Assembly (NCBI GenBank): GCA_002345965.1
Contig: DDTF01000037.1
Span: 1-64,000 of the forward strand
Length of the DNA: 64,000 bases
Reading direction: 5' to 3'
DNA from: Flammeovirgaceae bacterium UBA2371
Lineage (GTDB): Bacteria > Bacteroidota > Bacteroidia > Cytophagales > Cyclobacteriaceae
Shown in pieces: positions 43,599 through 53,022 of the stretch. The translations under genes were made by a program, and so were the position numbers. The first letter of the stretch is position 1; each line of letters opens with the position of its first letter. Below the pieces are notes generated by a model, which saw only the letters and a program-made list of their open reading frames with translations, ran no database searches and was not told where the DNA came from.

Positions 43599-43913
43599 TG
43601 TTTGTATCAGGTACAAAACTAAGCAATAAATTAAAAGCACTAAACAATATCCAGCCGCATTTAACGGCCAGCATTACCTCAAACCGTACCATGACTAACC
43701 TTCTGCGATGAACTTCTAGAAATAAAAAGAGCCATAACCATGGATGAATATTATCAGCTTACAACCAGCAGTATATTCTACCCTCAGAAATCAAACACAA
43801 TTGCTGAATAATAAACCCATGACGGGGTATTTCCTCATCAAAAATATGGTTCATTGAATAAATGTTTATCGAAAAAAAAGAAAAAGGCTAACTTGAAAGC
43901 TCAAATCTTTTTT
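43599..43913. other. Intergenic region between divergent ftsK and S9 peptidase genes
   Basis: A 315-base gap. It holds CAAAACTA (43614-43621), a perfect minus-strand -7 element for ftsK. No convincing gene: the longest small frame (43740-43811, 23 codons) lacks support. No hairpin of note. Confidence 0.5.
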
Positions 43914-46070
43914 ATGAAAAACCATACATTAACAATAATCCTTGCTGGATTAGTACTAATTCTATCTTCATGTAATCCTTCTGTCAAAGAATCAACTGAA
44001 GAAGTTCAACCTCCGAAGGCTGAGAAAATTGCCACCGAACTTAGTGGAAATCGAATTGACAACTATTATTGGATGAAGCTGTCTGAAGAGCAGAAAAATG
44101 CACCTCAGAAAGATGAACAAACACAAAAAGTAATTACTTATCTCAACGAAGAAAACAACTACCTCAAAACAGAATTGCAACATACCGAAGCGTTGCAAAA
44201 GAAAGTATATGATGAAATTGTTGGCCGAATCAAACAGACTGATGAATCAGTTCCATATCAAGACAACGGATATTGGTATTATACTCGTTATGAAGAGGGA
44301 CAAGAGTATCCTATCCATTGCAGAAAGAAAGGTTCACTTGAGGCCAAAGAAGAGATTCTTTTGAATGTGAATGACATGGCAACTGGCCATGATTATTATT
44401 CTGTAAGAGGGTTAAGTGTAAGCGAAGACAATAATCTACTTGCTTACGCGGAAGATTCAATCAGTCGCAGACGTTACACCATTTACGTAAAAGACTTACG
44501 TACCGGTCAGCTTGTTGAAGATCCAATTCCCAATACTGAAGGTCAGGTAGTATGGGCTAATGACAACAAAACTTTTTTCTACACAAAAAAAGATTCCACG
44601 ACTCTTCGCTCTAGGTGGATCATAAAACACAAACTGGGAACACCTTATCAAAAGGATCAGATTGTGTCTGAAGAGAAGGACGAAACATTCTACACAGGCA
44701 TATATAAAACCAAATCAAAAAAGTTTTTGGTTATCTGGGCAGGTAGCACCCTGACTAACCACTATCAAATTCTGGATGCGAATAAACCAGACGGAAAATT
44801 TATTGAATTCACACCACGAGAAAGAGGCCTGGAGTACTCCATAGATCATTACAAAGACAGGTTTTACATTGTTACCAATCTGGATGCGCAAAACTTCCGG
44901 TTAATGGAAACCCCTGAAACAAAAACCGGGAAGGTCAACTGGAAAGAGAAAATCGCGCATCGCAAAGACACATTATTACAAGGAATTGAAATATTCAAAG
45001 ATTACCTGGTATTGAGTGAGCGCGCGCAAGCCAATACATTAATGAGAGTAATTGAGCAAAAAACCAACACAAAGCATTATCTCAATTTCGGTGAACAAGC
45101 TTATACTATTTATCCCTCCATTAACCTTGACTTTGACACTGAGCTACTTCGCTATGGGTATACCTCTCTAACCACACCCAATTCCACCTACGATTATAAT
45201 ATGAGAACAAGAGAGCGGAAACTTCTGAAACAACAAGAGATAGTGGGAGGATACAATCCGGACAATTACCTAACAGAAAGAATATGGGCTACAGCCAATG
45301 ACGGCACTTCCATCCCCATGTCTGTGGTCTATAAAAAAGGTTTGAAAAAAGACGGGAATAATCCAACACTGCTTTATGCTTACGGATCATACGGCTACAG
45401 TACAGACCCCACTTTCTCCATTACAAGACTTAGTTTGTTGGATCGTGGTTTTGTTTATGCCATCGCTCACATTCGCGGAGGTCAGGAAATGGGAAGACAA
45501 TGGTATGAGGATGGAAAAATGTTTAGAAAGAAAAATACTTTTACCGACTTTATCAATTGTGCTGAACACCTGATAGAGGAGAAATACACACAGCCTGAAA
45601 AATTATTTGCTTCAGGCGGAAGTGCAGGAGGTTTATTGATGGGTGCTGTTGTCAACATGCGCCCAGAATTATTCAAAGGCGTAATCGCTAAAGTTCCATT
45701 TGTGGATGTAATTACCACCATGGAGGATGAGTCTATTCCTTTAACAACTGGCGAGTTTGACGAATGGGGCAATCCCAAGAACCCAGAGTCCTACATGTAT
45801 ATGCTGGAGTATTCACCTTACGATCAGGTGAAGCCACAGGCTTACCCCAATATGCTAGTGACTACAGGCTTTCACGATTCACAAGTTCAGTATTGGGAGC
45901 CTGCTAAATGGGTTGCCAAATTACGCGACATGAAAACTGACAACAACAAGCTGCTATTGCGTACCAACATGGAAACAGGGCATGGTGGCACAACAGGGCG
46001 ATTCAAGGTATATGAAGAGACCGCCCAGGAGTTTGCATTTCTGATAGACCTGGCAGGAATTAAAGAATAA
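43914..46070 (+). CDS. Lipoprotein prolyl oligopeptidase/oligopeptidase B (S9A)
   Basis: A 718-residue serine peptidase. The ATG at 43914 gives a lipoprotein signal with lipobox LSSC; an ATG 20 codons upstream follows a Lys-rich stretch. The N-terminal domain is a beta propeller (from WMKLSEEQKNAPQKDE), and the C-terminal alpha/beta-hydrolase carries Ser570 (GGSAGG), Asp655 (FHDSQV) and His690 (GHGG). The family cleaves short peptides after Pro or basic residues. A segment EWGNPKNPESYMYMLEYSPYDQ is typical of oligopeptidase B. It abuts pyrD end to end. Confidence 0.87.
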   Translation: MKNHTLTIILAGLVLILSSCNPSVKESTEEVQPPKAEKIATELSGNRIDNYYWMKLSEEQKNAPQKDEQTQKVITYLNEENNYLKTELQHTEALQKKVYDEIVGRIKQTDESVPYQDNGYWYYTRYEEGQEYPIHCRKKGSLEAKEEILLNVNDMATGHDYYSVRGLSVSEDNNLLAYAEDSISRRRYTIYVKDLRTGQLVEDPIPNTEGQVVWANDNKTFFYTKKDSTTLRSRWIIKHKLGTPYQKDQIVSEEKDETFYTGIYKTKSKKFLVIWAGSTLTNHYQILDANKPDGKFIEFTPRERGLEYSIDHYKDRFYIVTNLDAQNFRLMETPETKTGKVNWKEKIAHRKDTLLQGIEIFKDYLVLSERAQANTLMRVIEQKTNTKHYLNFGEQAYTIYPSINLDFDTELLRYGYTSLTTPNSTYDYNMRTRERKLLKQQEIVGGYNPDNYLTERIWATANDGTSIPMSVVYKKGLKKDGNNPTLLYAYGSYGYSTDPTFSITRLSLLDRGFVYAIAHIRGGQEMGRQWYEDGKMFRKKNTFTDFINCAEHLIEEKYTQPEKLFASGGSAGGLLMGAVVNMRPELFKGVIAKVPFVDVITTMEDESIPLTTGEFDEWGNPKNPESYMYMLEYSPYDQVKPQAYPNMLVTTGFHDSQVQYWEPAKWVAKLRDMKTDNNKLLLRTNMETGHGGTTGRFKVYEETAQEFAFLIDLAGIKE

Positions 46071-47105
46071 CTATTTATGGCTTAATATCGCACGGTTAAT
46101 CCGTTTGATCATTCCTGGCCCTTCATAAATAAAGCCGGTGTATATCTGAATAAGATCTGCACCGGCTTTTATTTTTTCCAATGCATCCTGGGGACTCATA
46201 ATACCACCCACACCAATGATAGGGTAATCAGGGCCAAGGTTTTTCCTTAAATAGGAAATAACCTCGTTGGACCGCTCCTTTACAGGCGCACCACTCAATC
46301 CTCCCATTCCAATGACCTGAAGCTCATCTTGGCTGGTTGTCAATCCCAAACGGCTTATGGTTGTGTTTGTAGCAATAACACCATCCGTTTTAGTTTCTTT
46401 CAGTATTTCTACTATATCATCCAACTGTGAATCAGTAAGATCTGGCGCAATCTTTAATAACACAGGCTTCACCTTGTCTTTGGACCTACTTAACCCTTTC
46501 ACATGCGACATCAATCTTTTGAGCGGCTCCTTGTCTTGTAATTCACGAAGCCCTGGCGTATTGGGCGAGCTCACATTTACCACAAAATAGTCTACATGCG
46601 GATGCAATGCTTCAAAGCAAAGCATGTAATCAGAAAAAGCCTTGTCATTGGGTGTATCTTTGTTTTTTCCAATGTTGCCTCCTATGATAACCTTGGAACT
46701 ACGGTTTCTTAATCTCTTCACTGCAGCATCAACTCCCTCATTGTTAAAACCCATTCGATTGATTAATGCCTGATCTTTGGGCAACCGGAACAAACGAGGT
46801 TTTTCATTGCCTTCCTGTGGCCTTGGTGTAAGTGTGCCTATTTCAATAAAGCCAAATCCAAAACATGCCATTTCATCAATGAGCTTGGCATCTTTGTCAA
46901 AGCCTGCCGCAAGGCCAACAGGATTAGAAAACGTTATTCCGAATAACTTCCTCTCCAGCTTTTTACTTTTGAAATTGAAAAACAACCGTAGCACTGATTT
47001 GAATCCAGGAATTTTTCCTTTTATGGAAAGGACTTTAAAAACAAAATGATGAATTGCCTCTGGATCAAACAGAAAAAGAAAAGGTCGAACAAGGAGTTTA
47101 TACAT
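46071..47105 (-). CDS. pyrD: Dihydroorotate dehydrogenase (quinone)
   Basis: A 344-residue class 2 DHODH: N-terminal membrane-associating helix (KLLVRPFLFLFDPEAIHHF), FMN-binding NPVGLAAGFDKD, NRMGFNNEG, and the catalytic Ser in NVSSPNTPGLRELQ. The C-terminal half has KIAPDLTDSQL, the TNTT loop and GVGGIMSPQDALEKI. It links pyrimidine synthesis to the quinone pool. Convergent with the S9 peptidase gene with no gap. Confidence 0.93.
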   Translation of the reverse strand: MYKLLVRPFLFLFDPEAIHHFVFKVLSIKGKIPGFKSVLRLFFNFKSKKLERKLFGITFSNPVGLAAGFDKDAKLIDEMACFGFGFIEIGTLTPRPQEGNEKPRLFRLPKDQALINRMGFNNEGVDAAVKRLRNRSSKVIIGGNIGKNKDTPNDKAFSDYMLCFEALHPHVDYFVVNVSSPNTPGLRELQDKEPLKRLMSHVKGLSRSKDKVKPVLLKIAPDLTDSQLDDIVEILKETKTDGVIATNTTISRLGLTTSQDELQVIGMGGLSGAPVKERSNEVISYLRKNLGPDYPIIGVGGIMSPQDALEKIKAGADLIQIYTGFIYEGPGMIKRINRAILSHK

Positions 47106-47138
47106 CTATTAGAAAGAAAATTATGCAAAGGTAATGGT

Positions 47139-48035
47139 TTAACTTCTTGGATGAAATTCCTGGATTACTTGTCTTAAATAATCCCTGTCCAAGTGGGTGT
47201 AAATCTCAGTAGTAGTAATTGATTCATGACCCAACATCTCTTGTACCGCCCTCAGGTCTGCACCGCCTTCGATTAAATGAGTAGCGAAAGAATGCCTGAA
47301 TGTATGAGGACTTATTACTTTCTTCAAGCCAATCTTCGCAGCCAATTGCTTTATAATGGTAAAAATCATAACACGCGTTAATTTCCTACCCCGTCTGTTG
47401 AGGAATATGAAACTTTCGAAATCCTTTTTAACCGGAACATGGACTCTGATCTCCTCCTTATAAATCTTAAGGTATTTGAGCGCATCTTTACCAATAGGCA
47501 CCAAGCGTTCTTTGTTGCCCTTACCTATTACTCTTAAAAATCCCACGTCAAAGTAGATGTTGTTTATACGTAAGTCTACCAATTCAGAAACACGTAAACC
47601 AGAGCTGTACAGCACCTCAAGCATTGCCCTGTTGCGCCCTCCTTCAGGTGTAGACATGTCTATTGCATCCAGTATCTGTTCAATCTCGGCATAACTCAAT
47701 GTATCTGGCAATTTCCTGCCCAGCTTAGGCCCTTCGACCAGTTCTGTTGGGTCTTTGTCCAACAACTCATCAAAAAGTAAGTATTTATAAAATGCCTTTA
47801 TTCCAGACAATATCCTCGCCTGACTATGAGCACTCATGCCCAGCTCGTTCACGTATCCCAAAAAAGCCTGCAAGTGTTTTGGGGTTACTTTTAAAGGAGA
47901 CAGGCCCTTGTGCGTCATCTCCATAAATTGTTGCAGCTTTTCAACATCACGCACATACGCTTCAATAGAATTGCCAGAAAGCGACCGCTCCAGTTTCAGG
48001 TAATTGGCAAAGTACTTGATATGTTGCTCCCACAT
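47139..48035 (-). CDS. xerD: Site-specific tyrosine recombinase XerC/XerD
   Basis: A 298-residue recombinase with SAM-like N-terminal domain and the catalytic residues Arg148 (SGLRVSEL), Lys172 (GKGNKE), His244 and Arg247 (HTFRHSF), His270 (GHESIT) and Tyr279 (TTEIYTHL). It resolves chromosome dimers at dif with FtsK, which is encoded 3.5 kb away. The family pattern favours XerD over XerC by overall similarity, but only one gene is visible here. Located 33 bases upstream of pyrD. Confidence 0.85.
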   Translation of the reverse strand: MWEQHIKYFANYLKLERSLSGNSIEAYVRDVEKLQQFMEMTHKGLSPLKVTPKHLQAFLGYVNELGMSAHSQARILSGIKAFYKYLLFDELLDKDPTELVEGPKLGRKLPDTLSYAEIEQILDAIDMSTPEGGRNRAMLEVLYSSGLRVSELVDLRINNIYFDVGFLRVIGKGNKERLVPIGKDALKYLKIYKEEIRVHVPVKKDFESFIFLNRRGRKLTRVMIFTIIKQLAAKIGLKKVISPHTFRHSFATHLIEGGADLRAVQEMLGHESITTTEIYTHLDRDYLRQVIQEFHPRS

Positions 48036-48093
48036 GGCTGATCAAAATTCAAGATTCAATGCGCAAGAAGCAAATCAGGTATCCAGATAACTA

Positions 48094-48124
48094 TTGATTA
48101 CTAATCGCCTTCCGGCTATCTTTC
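48094..48124 (+). promoter_or_regulatory. Promoter of aroQ
   Basis: TTG (48094-48096), 20-base spacer, TATCTTTC (48117-48124; 7 of 8 to TAnnTTTG). It lies 4 bases before the aroQ ATG, implying a near-leaderless transcript. Confidence 0.45.
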
Positions 48125-48128
48125 CAAA

Positions 48129-48551
48129 ATGAAAATCCAGATTATTAACGGACCCAATCTCAATCTATTGGGAACAAGAGAGAAATCCATTTATGGAGAT
48201 CAATCTTTTGATCAATACTTTGAGGTTTTAAAAAATAGATTCCCTCACCACGATTTAGCCTACTATCAATCGAACGTGGAAGGTGAAATAATTAACAAAC
48301 TCCATGAAATCGGTTTTTCTTACGATGGTATCATTCTAAATGCTGGTGCGTACACGCATTCCTCTATTGCCATCCATGATGCCATCGCATCAATTACTAC
48401 CAAAGTAGCTGAAGTCCACATTTCCAATCTGTATGCGCGTGAAGAATTTCGACACAAAAGTATTATTACTTCAAAATGCATAGGGCTCATTACCGGATTC
48501 GGCCTGGAAGGTTATGCACTGGCAATTCAGTATTTTGAAAGATCAAAGTAG
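48129..48551 (+). CDS. aroQ: 3-dehydroquinate dehydratase, type II
   Basis: A 140-residue dodecameric-type enzyme with the full signature: NGPNLNLLGTRE start, catalytic Tyr22 (IYGDQ), QSNVEGEIINKLHE, NAGAYTHSSIAIHDAI and VEVHISN-like VAEVHISNLYAREEFRHKS. It performs the third step of the shikimate pathway. Isolated from other aro genes. It is divergent from xerD, with a promoter immediately upstream. Confidence 0.95.
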   Translation: MKIQIINGPNLNLLGTREKSIYGDQSFDQYFEVLKNRFPHHDLAYYQSNVEGEIINKLHEIGFSYDGIILNAGAYTHSSIAIHDAIASITTKVAEVHISNLYAREEFRHKSIITSKCIGLITGFGLEGYALAIQYFERSK

Positions 48552-48673
48552 GCACTATGCTGCCAACAGGGAATTAAAATCACTTATGTCACCCGCGATT
48601 ATAGGAATGATTAATCTCTACGTATAATAATTGTTGCATTTTCTTAACAAATGCTATTCCTTACAAGAAAAAA

Positions 48674-49444
48674 ATGCCAGTGAAGAGTAAAAAAATATCC
48701 TTATTAATTCTTTTTGTTTTCATTGTTAATTTCTCAGCATGGTCGCAAAAAAACATCTCCAATCAAAATAATGGTTGGTACATGTACTTTGGTAATCATA
48801 AACTGACAAACAAAGTGAGTTTACATACCGAATACCAATGGCGGAGAAGTGATGTTGTTAAGCATTGGCAACAATCTTTGTCACGAATAGGGATTGATTA
48901 CAAATTATCCCCAACAGTAATGGCAACAGCGGGATATGGATACATTGTCACATTTCCATACGGGGATCAACCGATAACGTTCAAATCACATGAGCATCGC
49001 ATTTGGCAGCAACTTATTCTAACCCAATCTTCAGGGCGGTTTTTTTTCAACCATCGTTTCCGACTTGAACAACGTTATCTTGAAAACAGATTAAATCTGG
49101 GCAATGGATCTTCAATTAAAGATGGTTACACTTACAGAAATCGAGCACGATACAGGTTCTTGATCAATTTTCCATTGAATAATTCGGTTATGGAAAAGGG
49201 GACATTATTTGCCAGCGTGTATGATGAGGTTTTTCTGCAGTTTGGACCCAACTTCGATAGAAATTACCTTGATCAAAATCGATTATATGGTGCGCTTGGA
49301 TATATGTTTTCATCCAATGCCAACATTCAACTGGGCTATCTAAATCACTTTGTTATTAAGGGAAATGGCCTTGACGCTGAGAATAACCATACAGTTCAAG
49401 TTTCACTAACCTACAATTTTGACTTCCGAAATAAGAAAGAGTAG
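48674..49444 (+). CDS. DUF2490 family outer-membrane protein
   Basis: A 256-residue exported protein with signal peptide. NNGWYMYFGNHKLTNKVSLHTEYQWRRSD and FFNHRFRLEQRYLE are DUF2490 hallmarks, and the body alternates amphipathic strands consistent with an outer-membrane beta barrel, ending in VQVSLTYNFDF. Function unknown. It stands alone, with 122 bases to aroQ and an independent promoter for the next gene. Confidence 0.75.
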   Translation: MPVKSKKISLLILFVFIVNFSAWSQKNISNQNNGWYMYFGNHKLTNKVSLHTEYQWRRSDVVKHWQQSLSRIGIDYKLSPTVMATAGYGYIVTFPYGDQPITFKSHEHRIWQQLILTQSSGRFFFNHRFRLEQRYLENRLNLGNGSSIKDGYTYRNRARYRFLINFPLNNSVMEKGTLFASVYDEVFLQFGPNFDRNYLDQNRLYGALGYMFSSNANIQLGYLNHFVIKGNGLDAENNHTVQVSLTYNFDFRNKKE

Positions 49445-49448
49445 CATC

Positions 49449-49480
49449 TTGAAGCTGCGTGCCTAATATTGTTAATTTTG
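49449..49480 (+). promoter_or_regulatory. Promoter of marC-rnhA
   Basis: TTG (49449-49451), 21-base spacer, perfect TAATTTTG (49473-49480), 19 bases before the marC ATG. Confidence 0.65.
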
Positions 49481-49499
49481 CAAATCAAGTTTATAAACA

Positions 49500-50078
49500 A
49501 TGGGCACATTTAGCTTCACAGAAGTCTTTTCAGTTACACTGATTCTATTCTCAGTAATAGACATATTGGGCGCAATCCCTCTTATAATTATTATAAAGAA
49601 AAGAGACGGGAGAATCTACGCAGAAAAAGCAACTATCATTTCTGCTGTTTTGATGGTCGTCTTTCTATTTCTCGGACAATCCATTCTGATGTTGTTCGGA
49701 CTGGACGTGGCATCTTTTGCCCTTGCGGGAGCTATCGTGATTTTTATTGTTGCCATGGAAATGATATTGGGTATTACGCTAATTAAAGATGATCCGGATG
49801 CGGGTGGATCTGGATCTGTTGTACCATTGGCCTTTCCGCTAATTGCTGGTGCGGGCACATTAACAACTATTCTTTCTTTAAGAGCGGTGTATTCTGAAAT
49901 TAACGTTCTAATCGGCATTCTTGTCAACCTTGTTTTTGTCTACCTGGTTCTGCGTCTTTCGGGTTGGTTAGAGCGAGTGATTGGCAAGTCAGGTTTTGAG
50001 GTGCTAAGAAGAGTCTTTGGCGTAATCCTTCTTGCGATTGCTGTTAAAATTTTTAAATCCAATTTAGTTTCAGTTTAA
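49500..50078 (+). CDS. marC: MarC-family integral membrane protein
   Basis: A 192-residue protein with six hydrophobic segments. MarC/UPF0056 hallmarks are visible: LFSVIDILGAIPLIIII at the first helix, FALAGAIVIFIVAMEM and PLAFPLIAGAGTLTTIL with the helix-breaking repeats. Function is unsettled; the family was once linked to antibiotic resistance without confirmation. Starts a likely two-gene operon with rnhA 20 bases downstream. Confidence 0.85.
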   Translation: MGTFSFTEVFSVTLILFSVIDILGAIPLIIIIKKRDGRIYAEKATIISAVLMVVFLFLGQSILMLFGLDVASFALAGAIVIFIVAMEMILGITLIKDDPDAGGSGSVVPLAFPLIAGAGTLTTILSLRAVYSEINVLIGILVNLVFVYLVLRLSGWLERVIGKSGFEVLRRVFGVILLAIAVKIFKSNLVSV

Positions 50079-50097
50079 TAGGCCTGAATTCTTTCTA

Positions 50098-50553
50098 ATG
50101 ATTCAAATATTTACGGATGGAGCGGCACAGGGAAACCCTGGACCCGGAGGTTATGGCACTATTCTTCGTTATGGCCATCATGAGAAAGAATTGAGTGGTG
50201 GATATAGATTAACAACCAATAACCGTATGGAACTGATGGCCGTAATAGTTGGCCTCGAATCCATTAAAAAAAACGGAATCCCTGTTACAATTATTTCCGA
50301 TTCCAAATACGTGGTAGAGGCTGTTGAGAAAGGATGGATCTGGACCTGGGAAAAAAATAATTTCAAGAAAAAGGCAAATCCAGATTTATGGAAAAGATTT
50401 ATTCCACTGTATCACAAGTTCAAGCCTAAATTTAAATGGATCAAAGGACATGCCGGGCATGCTGAGAATGAAAGGTGCGATCAATTGGCTGTAGAAGCTG
50501 CACAAGGCCGACAACTTCAAATTGATGAAGCTTATGAGCAATCCAGGATTTAA
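50098..50553 (+). CDS. rnhA: Ribonuclease HI
   Basis: A 151-residue RNase H with the four acidic active-site residues Asp7 (TDGA), Glu45 (RMEL), Asp68 (SDSKYV) and Asp128, plus the flexible-loop His118 (KGHAG). The basic handle region GWIWTWEKNNFKKKANPDLW is present, as in E. coli RNase HI. It removes RNA from RNA-DNA hybrids. It ends 2 bases before the convergent saccharopine-dehydrogenase-like gene. Confidence 0.95.
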   Translation: MIQIFTDGAAQGNPGPGGYGTILRYGHHEKELSGGYRLTTNNRMELMAVIVGLESIKKNGIPVTIISDSKYVVEAVEKGWIWTWEKNNFKKKANPDLWKRFIPLYHKFKPKFKWIKGHAGHAENERCDQLAVEAAQGRQLQIDEAYEQSRI

Positions 50554-50555
50554 TT

Positions 50556-51902
50556 CTATTTTATAACGGTCTCTTTTTCCTGCGCGTGAATACCTAAAGA
50601 CATTAACTCTTTTAATACAGGCTCATAGACCTCCCTTTCAACAGGTATACATACCCCTCGTTGACTGATCTTGCCCTGAAGAAATATTTTTGCAGTGATG
50701 GCAATGGGCAGCCCCACACCCTTTGCCATAGCAGTATGAATTGAGTCATCGCCAATTGCAGCGATGTTGGATTGGATTTCCCTCTTTTCATTTTCTATTT
50801 CATAGACAAAGCGGTGCCACATTACCACCATGTCTTTATCATTGGGTTGCAAATTCCATTTTTTATTAAGAATGTGTTCGAGTAGCTGGGCAGGGGTTCC
50901 CTTTTCCAACCCGATATGTTGCTTTTCAAACAGGCCAGACCATTTTAGCTTTTGCATTTCGGGGCCGTCAGCAGAAAGATTAAAGCGATCAGCCAACTTT
51001 GCCTCCAACATCATCTCTTTGTCGTAAGGGAGAAAAGAATTGATGAAGTCTCGGTTTGTCATCTGATTCACATTTTCCATCAAATAGGAATCATCCGTAC
51101 AACCCAACTGCACAAGTATATTCCATGCGGAACAAAAACCTTCATTCCTTAATGTGCCACGCAACATTGTTTTAATACCGCGAAGGCCGTACGCGTCTAT
51201 GTACTTTAAAGAATCACGATTGGCGTAACCCTGAAAATCTCCGTAACCCGGAATATGGACAGACGTAGTTCGCGTAAATAATTGTTGATAGGGAATAAAT
51301 TTGTATTGCCCCTCTTGTATAAACTTGGCCGTTCCCTGACCCGCAACAACAACATTGCGAGGATTCCACGTGAATTTATATCGCCATGGATTATTTGGAT
51401 CTGTCTCAGGAGCAATAAGCCCTCCGGCAAATGACTCAAAAGATAATATCTTCCCTCCCGCTGATTTTATCCTGTCTATTATCTCCATGGCGCTCATGTG
51501 ATCAATGCCTGGATCAAGACCGCATTCATTCATGAATAAAAGCCCCTTCACTTTGGCCTCCTCATGGAAATTTTTCATTTCATCCGACACATAGCTGGCC
51601 GTAAAAAGATGTTTGCTGTACTTTAGACATAACCGAGCAACTATTGGATGGAAACCAGCAGGCAATAATGAAATAACAATATCGGCTGATCCAATGATTT
51701 CTTCACATCGCTCGGTCTCTTCAATATTAAAACGGATAGCCGTGCCCTTTTTGGAACTTCCAATCCTCTCTTCGGCTGCCTTTATGCTAAAGTCGCCAAC
51801 CGTTACATGCCATCCACCTTCAATTGCCCCCTCTAATAGATACGTAATTAGTGCAGAAGACGATCTTCCAGCGCCAAGTATCAAAATTGATTTTTCCTTC
51901 AT
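50556..51902 (-). CDS. Saccharopine dehydrogenase family protein
   Basis: A 448-residue protein with an N-terminal Rossmann domain (ILILGAGRSSSALITYLLE) and the C-terminal saccharopine-type catalytic domain: MNECGLDPGIDHMSAM, FESFAGGLIAPETDPNNPWRYKFTWNPRNVV. The ATG at 51902 is preferred to an upstream TTG. The family reduces or oxidises the saccharopine bond in lysine metabolism, or acts in other lysine-linked pathways. No LYS operon neighbours, so the precise role is open. Confidence 0.82.
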   Translation of the reverse strand: MKEKSILILGAGRSSSALITYLLEGAIEGGWHVTVGDFSIKAAEERIGSSKKGTAIRFNIEETERCEEIIGSADIVISLLPAGFHPIVARLCLKYSKHLFTASYVSDEMKNFHEEAKVKGLLFMNECGLDPGIDHMSAMEIIDRIKSAGGKILSFESFAGGLIAPETDPNNPWRYKFTWNPRNVVVAGQGTAKFIQEGQYKFIPYQQLFTRTTSVHIPGYGDFQGYANRDSLKYIDAYGLRGIKTMLRGTLRNEGFCSAWNILVQLGCTDDSYLMENVNQMTNRDFINSFLPYDKEMMLEAKLADRFNLSADGPEMQKLKWSGLFEKQHIGLEKGTPAQLLEHILNKKWNLQPNDKDMVVMWHRFVYEIENEKREIQSNIAAIGDDSIHTAMAKGVGLPIAITAKIFLQGKISQRGVCIPVEREVYEPVLKELMSLGIHAQEKETVIK

Positions 51903-52058
51903 ACCAGTCTCTTTTGCCAAGGGTAATCAATTTTAAATAACCCAATTAAAACTAATTGATCCCTTGAGCCGCCAAATTAACTGAATTATGATCAAATCTT
52001 TTTTAGGATGGTACAGGTTTATTATCTTTAGTTAGCTACGGTTTTGCCCAAAAAGGTT

Positions 52059-52526
52059 ATGAAAGGAATACTTTCCCATGAACATCTGGAAGACCTTGAC
52101 GCGGAGTCTAAATATCTGGTACATAAAGCCAAAGATGCCGCACAGCATGCGCATGCACCTTATTCGAAATTTCATGTAGGTGCCGCCATACTTTTGGCTG
52201 ATGACACCCTGATAACAGGGGGAAATCAGGAGAATGCCGCTTACCCCTTGTGCATGTGTGCGGAGCGTGTAGTGCTCTATGCTTCCTCCTCGGCTCATCC
52301 AGGTAAGATAATCAAGAAAATGGCTGTAATAGCCCACAAGAAGAACCAAAAGGAACTAGTTGCTGCTACTTCATGTGGAGCCTGCCGACAGGTTATGCTG
52401 GAGTATGAAACCATCCAAAAGAGACCTATTGAAATAGTGATGCTTACCAAAGAATCAAATTGGGTCATCTTCCCCTCAGCCTCCTTCCTGCTCCCTTTCA
52501 GTTTCAATCAGGAGAATCTTATTTAG
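52059..52526 (+). CDS. cdd: Cytidine deaminase
   Basis: A 155-residue zinc deaminase: CAERVVLYA with Cys67 and catalytic Glu69, then CGACRQVM with Cys106 and Cys109 as zinc ligands, and YSKFHVGAAIL near the N-terminus. It converts cytidine to uridine in pyrimidine salvage. ATG at 52059 preferred over TTG at 52044. The C-terminus (SFLLPFSFNQENL) is normal for tetrameric forms. Confidence 0.93.
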   Translation: MKGILSHEHLEDLDAESKYLVHKAKDAAQHAHAPYSKFHVGAAILLADDTLITGGNQENAAYPLCMCAERVVLYASSSAHPGKIIKKMAVIAHKKNQKELVAATSCGACRQVMLEYETIQKRPIEIVMLTKESNWVIFPSASFLLPFSFNQENLI

Positions 52527-52632
52527 CACCCTTTCAGTAATACCTCCGCTGACTTTATTAATCGGTCTATATCCTCTAAATTGGGAGATTGATTCAATTG
52601 TCTTTAATTTGTTATAACCATATATTGATTTA

Positions 52633-52998
52633 ATGAGTCCTCTTGAGATTGCTGAAACAGCCGACACTCCAGGCATTGTACTTGACAAAGGTTTAGGGAA
52701 ATTTCAATTCAGTGGAAGATCACTAAATGACAATGTCAGTGCCTTTTACCAACCAGTGATTGCATGGTTTAAAGAATATGCAAAATCTCCCAATTCTGAA
52801 ACCGATCTTCATTTCAAATTTGAGTACCTTAATGTAGAGTCTTCAAAAGAAGTATTAAACATACTCACCGTAATGGAATCAGTGAAGGGTGCTCGTGTCA
52901 GCTGGTATTTCAATGAAGATGATGAAGATATGGAGGAAATAGGAGATGAAATTTCAGAATTGGTAAACATTCCATTTGAATTCAAAATCTATTCCTAG
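52633..52998 (+). CDS. SiaC-like regulatory phosphoprotein (DUF1987)
   Basis: A 121-residue protein of the DUF1987 family: EIAETADTPGIVLDKGLGKFQFSGRSL, YQPVIAWFKEYAKSPN and LHFKFEYLNVESSKEVLNILTVMESV. In Pseudomonas, SiaC is switched by phosphorylation of Thr68 in a LNTSS motif and controls a diguanylate cyclase. Here that motif reads LNVESS (Val68), so the known phospho-site appears lost, though Ser70-Ser71 remain. First gene of a four-gene plus-strand set, 24 bases before the TerB-ABCG gene. No SiaB-like kinase is adjacent. Confidence 0.75.
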   Translation: MSPLEIAETADTPGIVLDKGLGKFQFSGRSLNDNVSAFYQPVIAWFKEYAKSPNSETDLHFKFEYLNVESSKEVLNILTVMESVKGARVSWYFNEDDEDMEEIGDEISELVNIPFEFKIYS

Positions 52999-53022
52999 TT
53001 CAAAAGGGATTTCTAGGAAAAT

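Noticed and set aside
43740..43811. A 23-codon frame in the ftsK/S9 intergenic region
   Set aside because: Very short, no promoter element or conserved feature.
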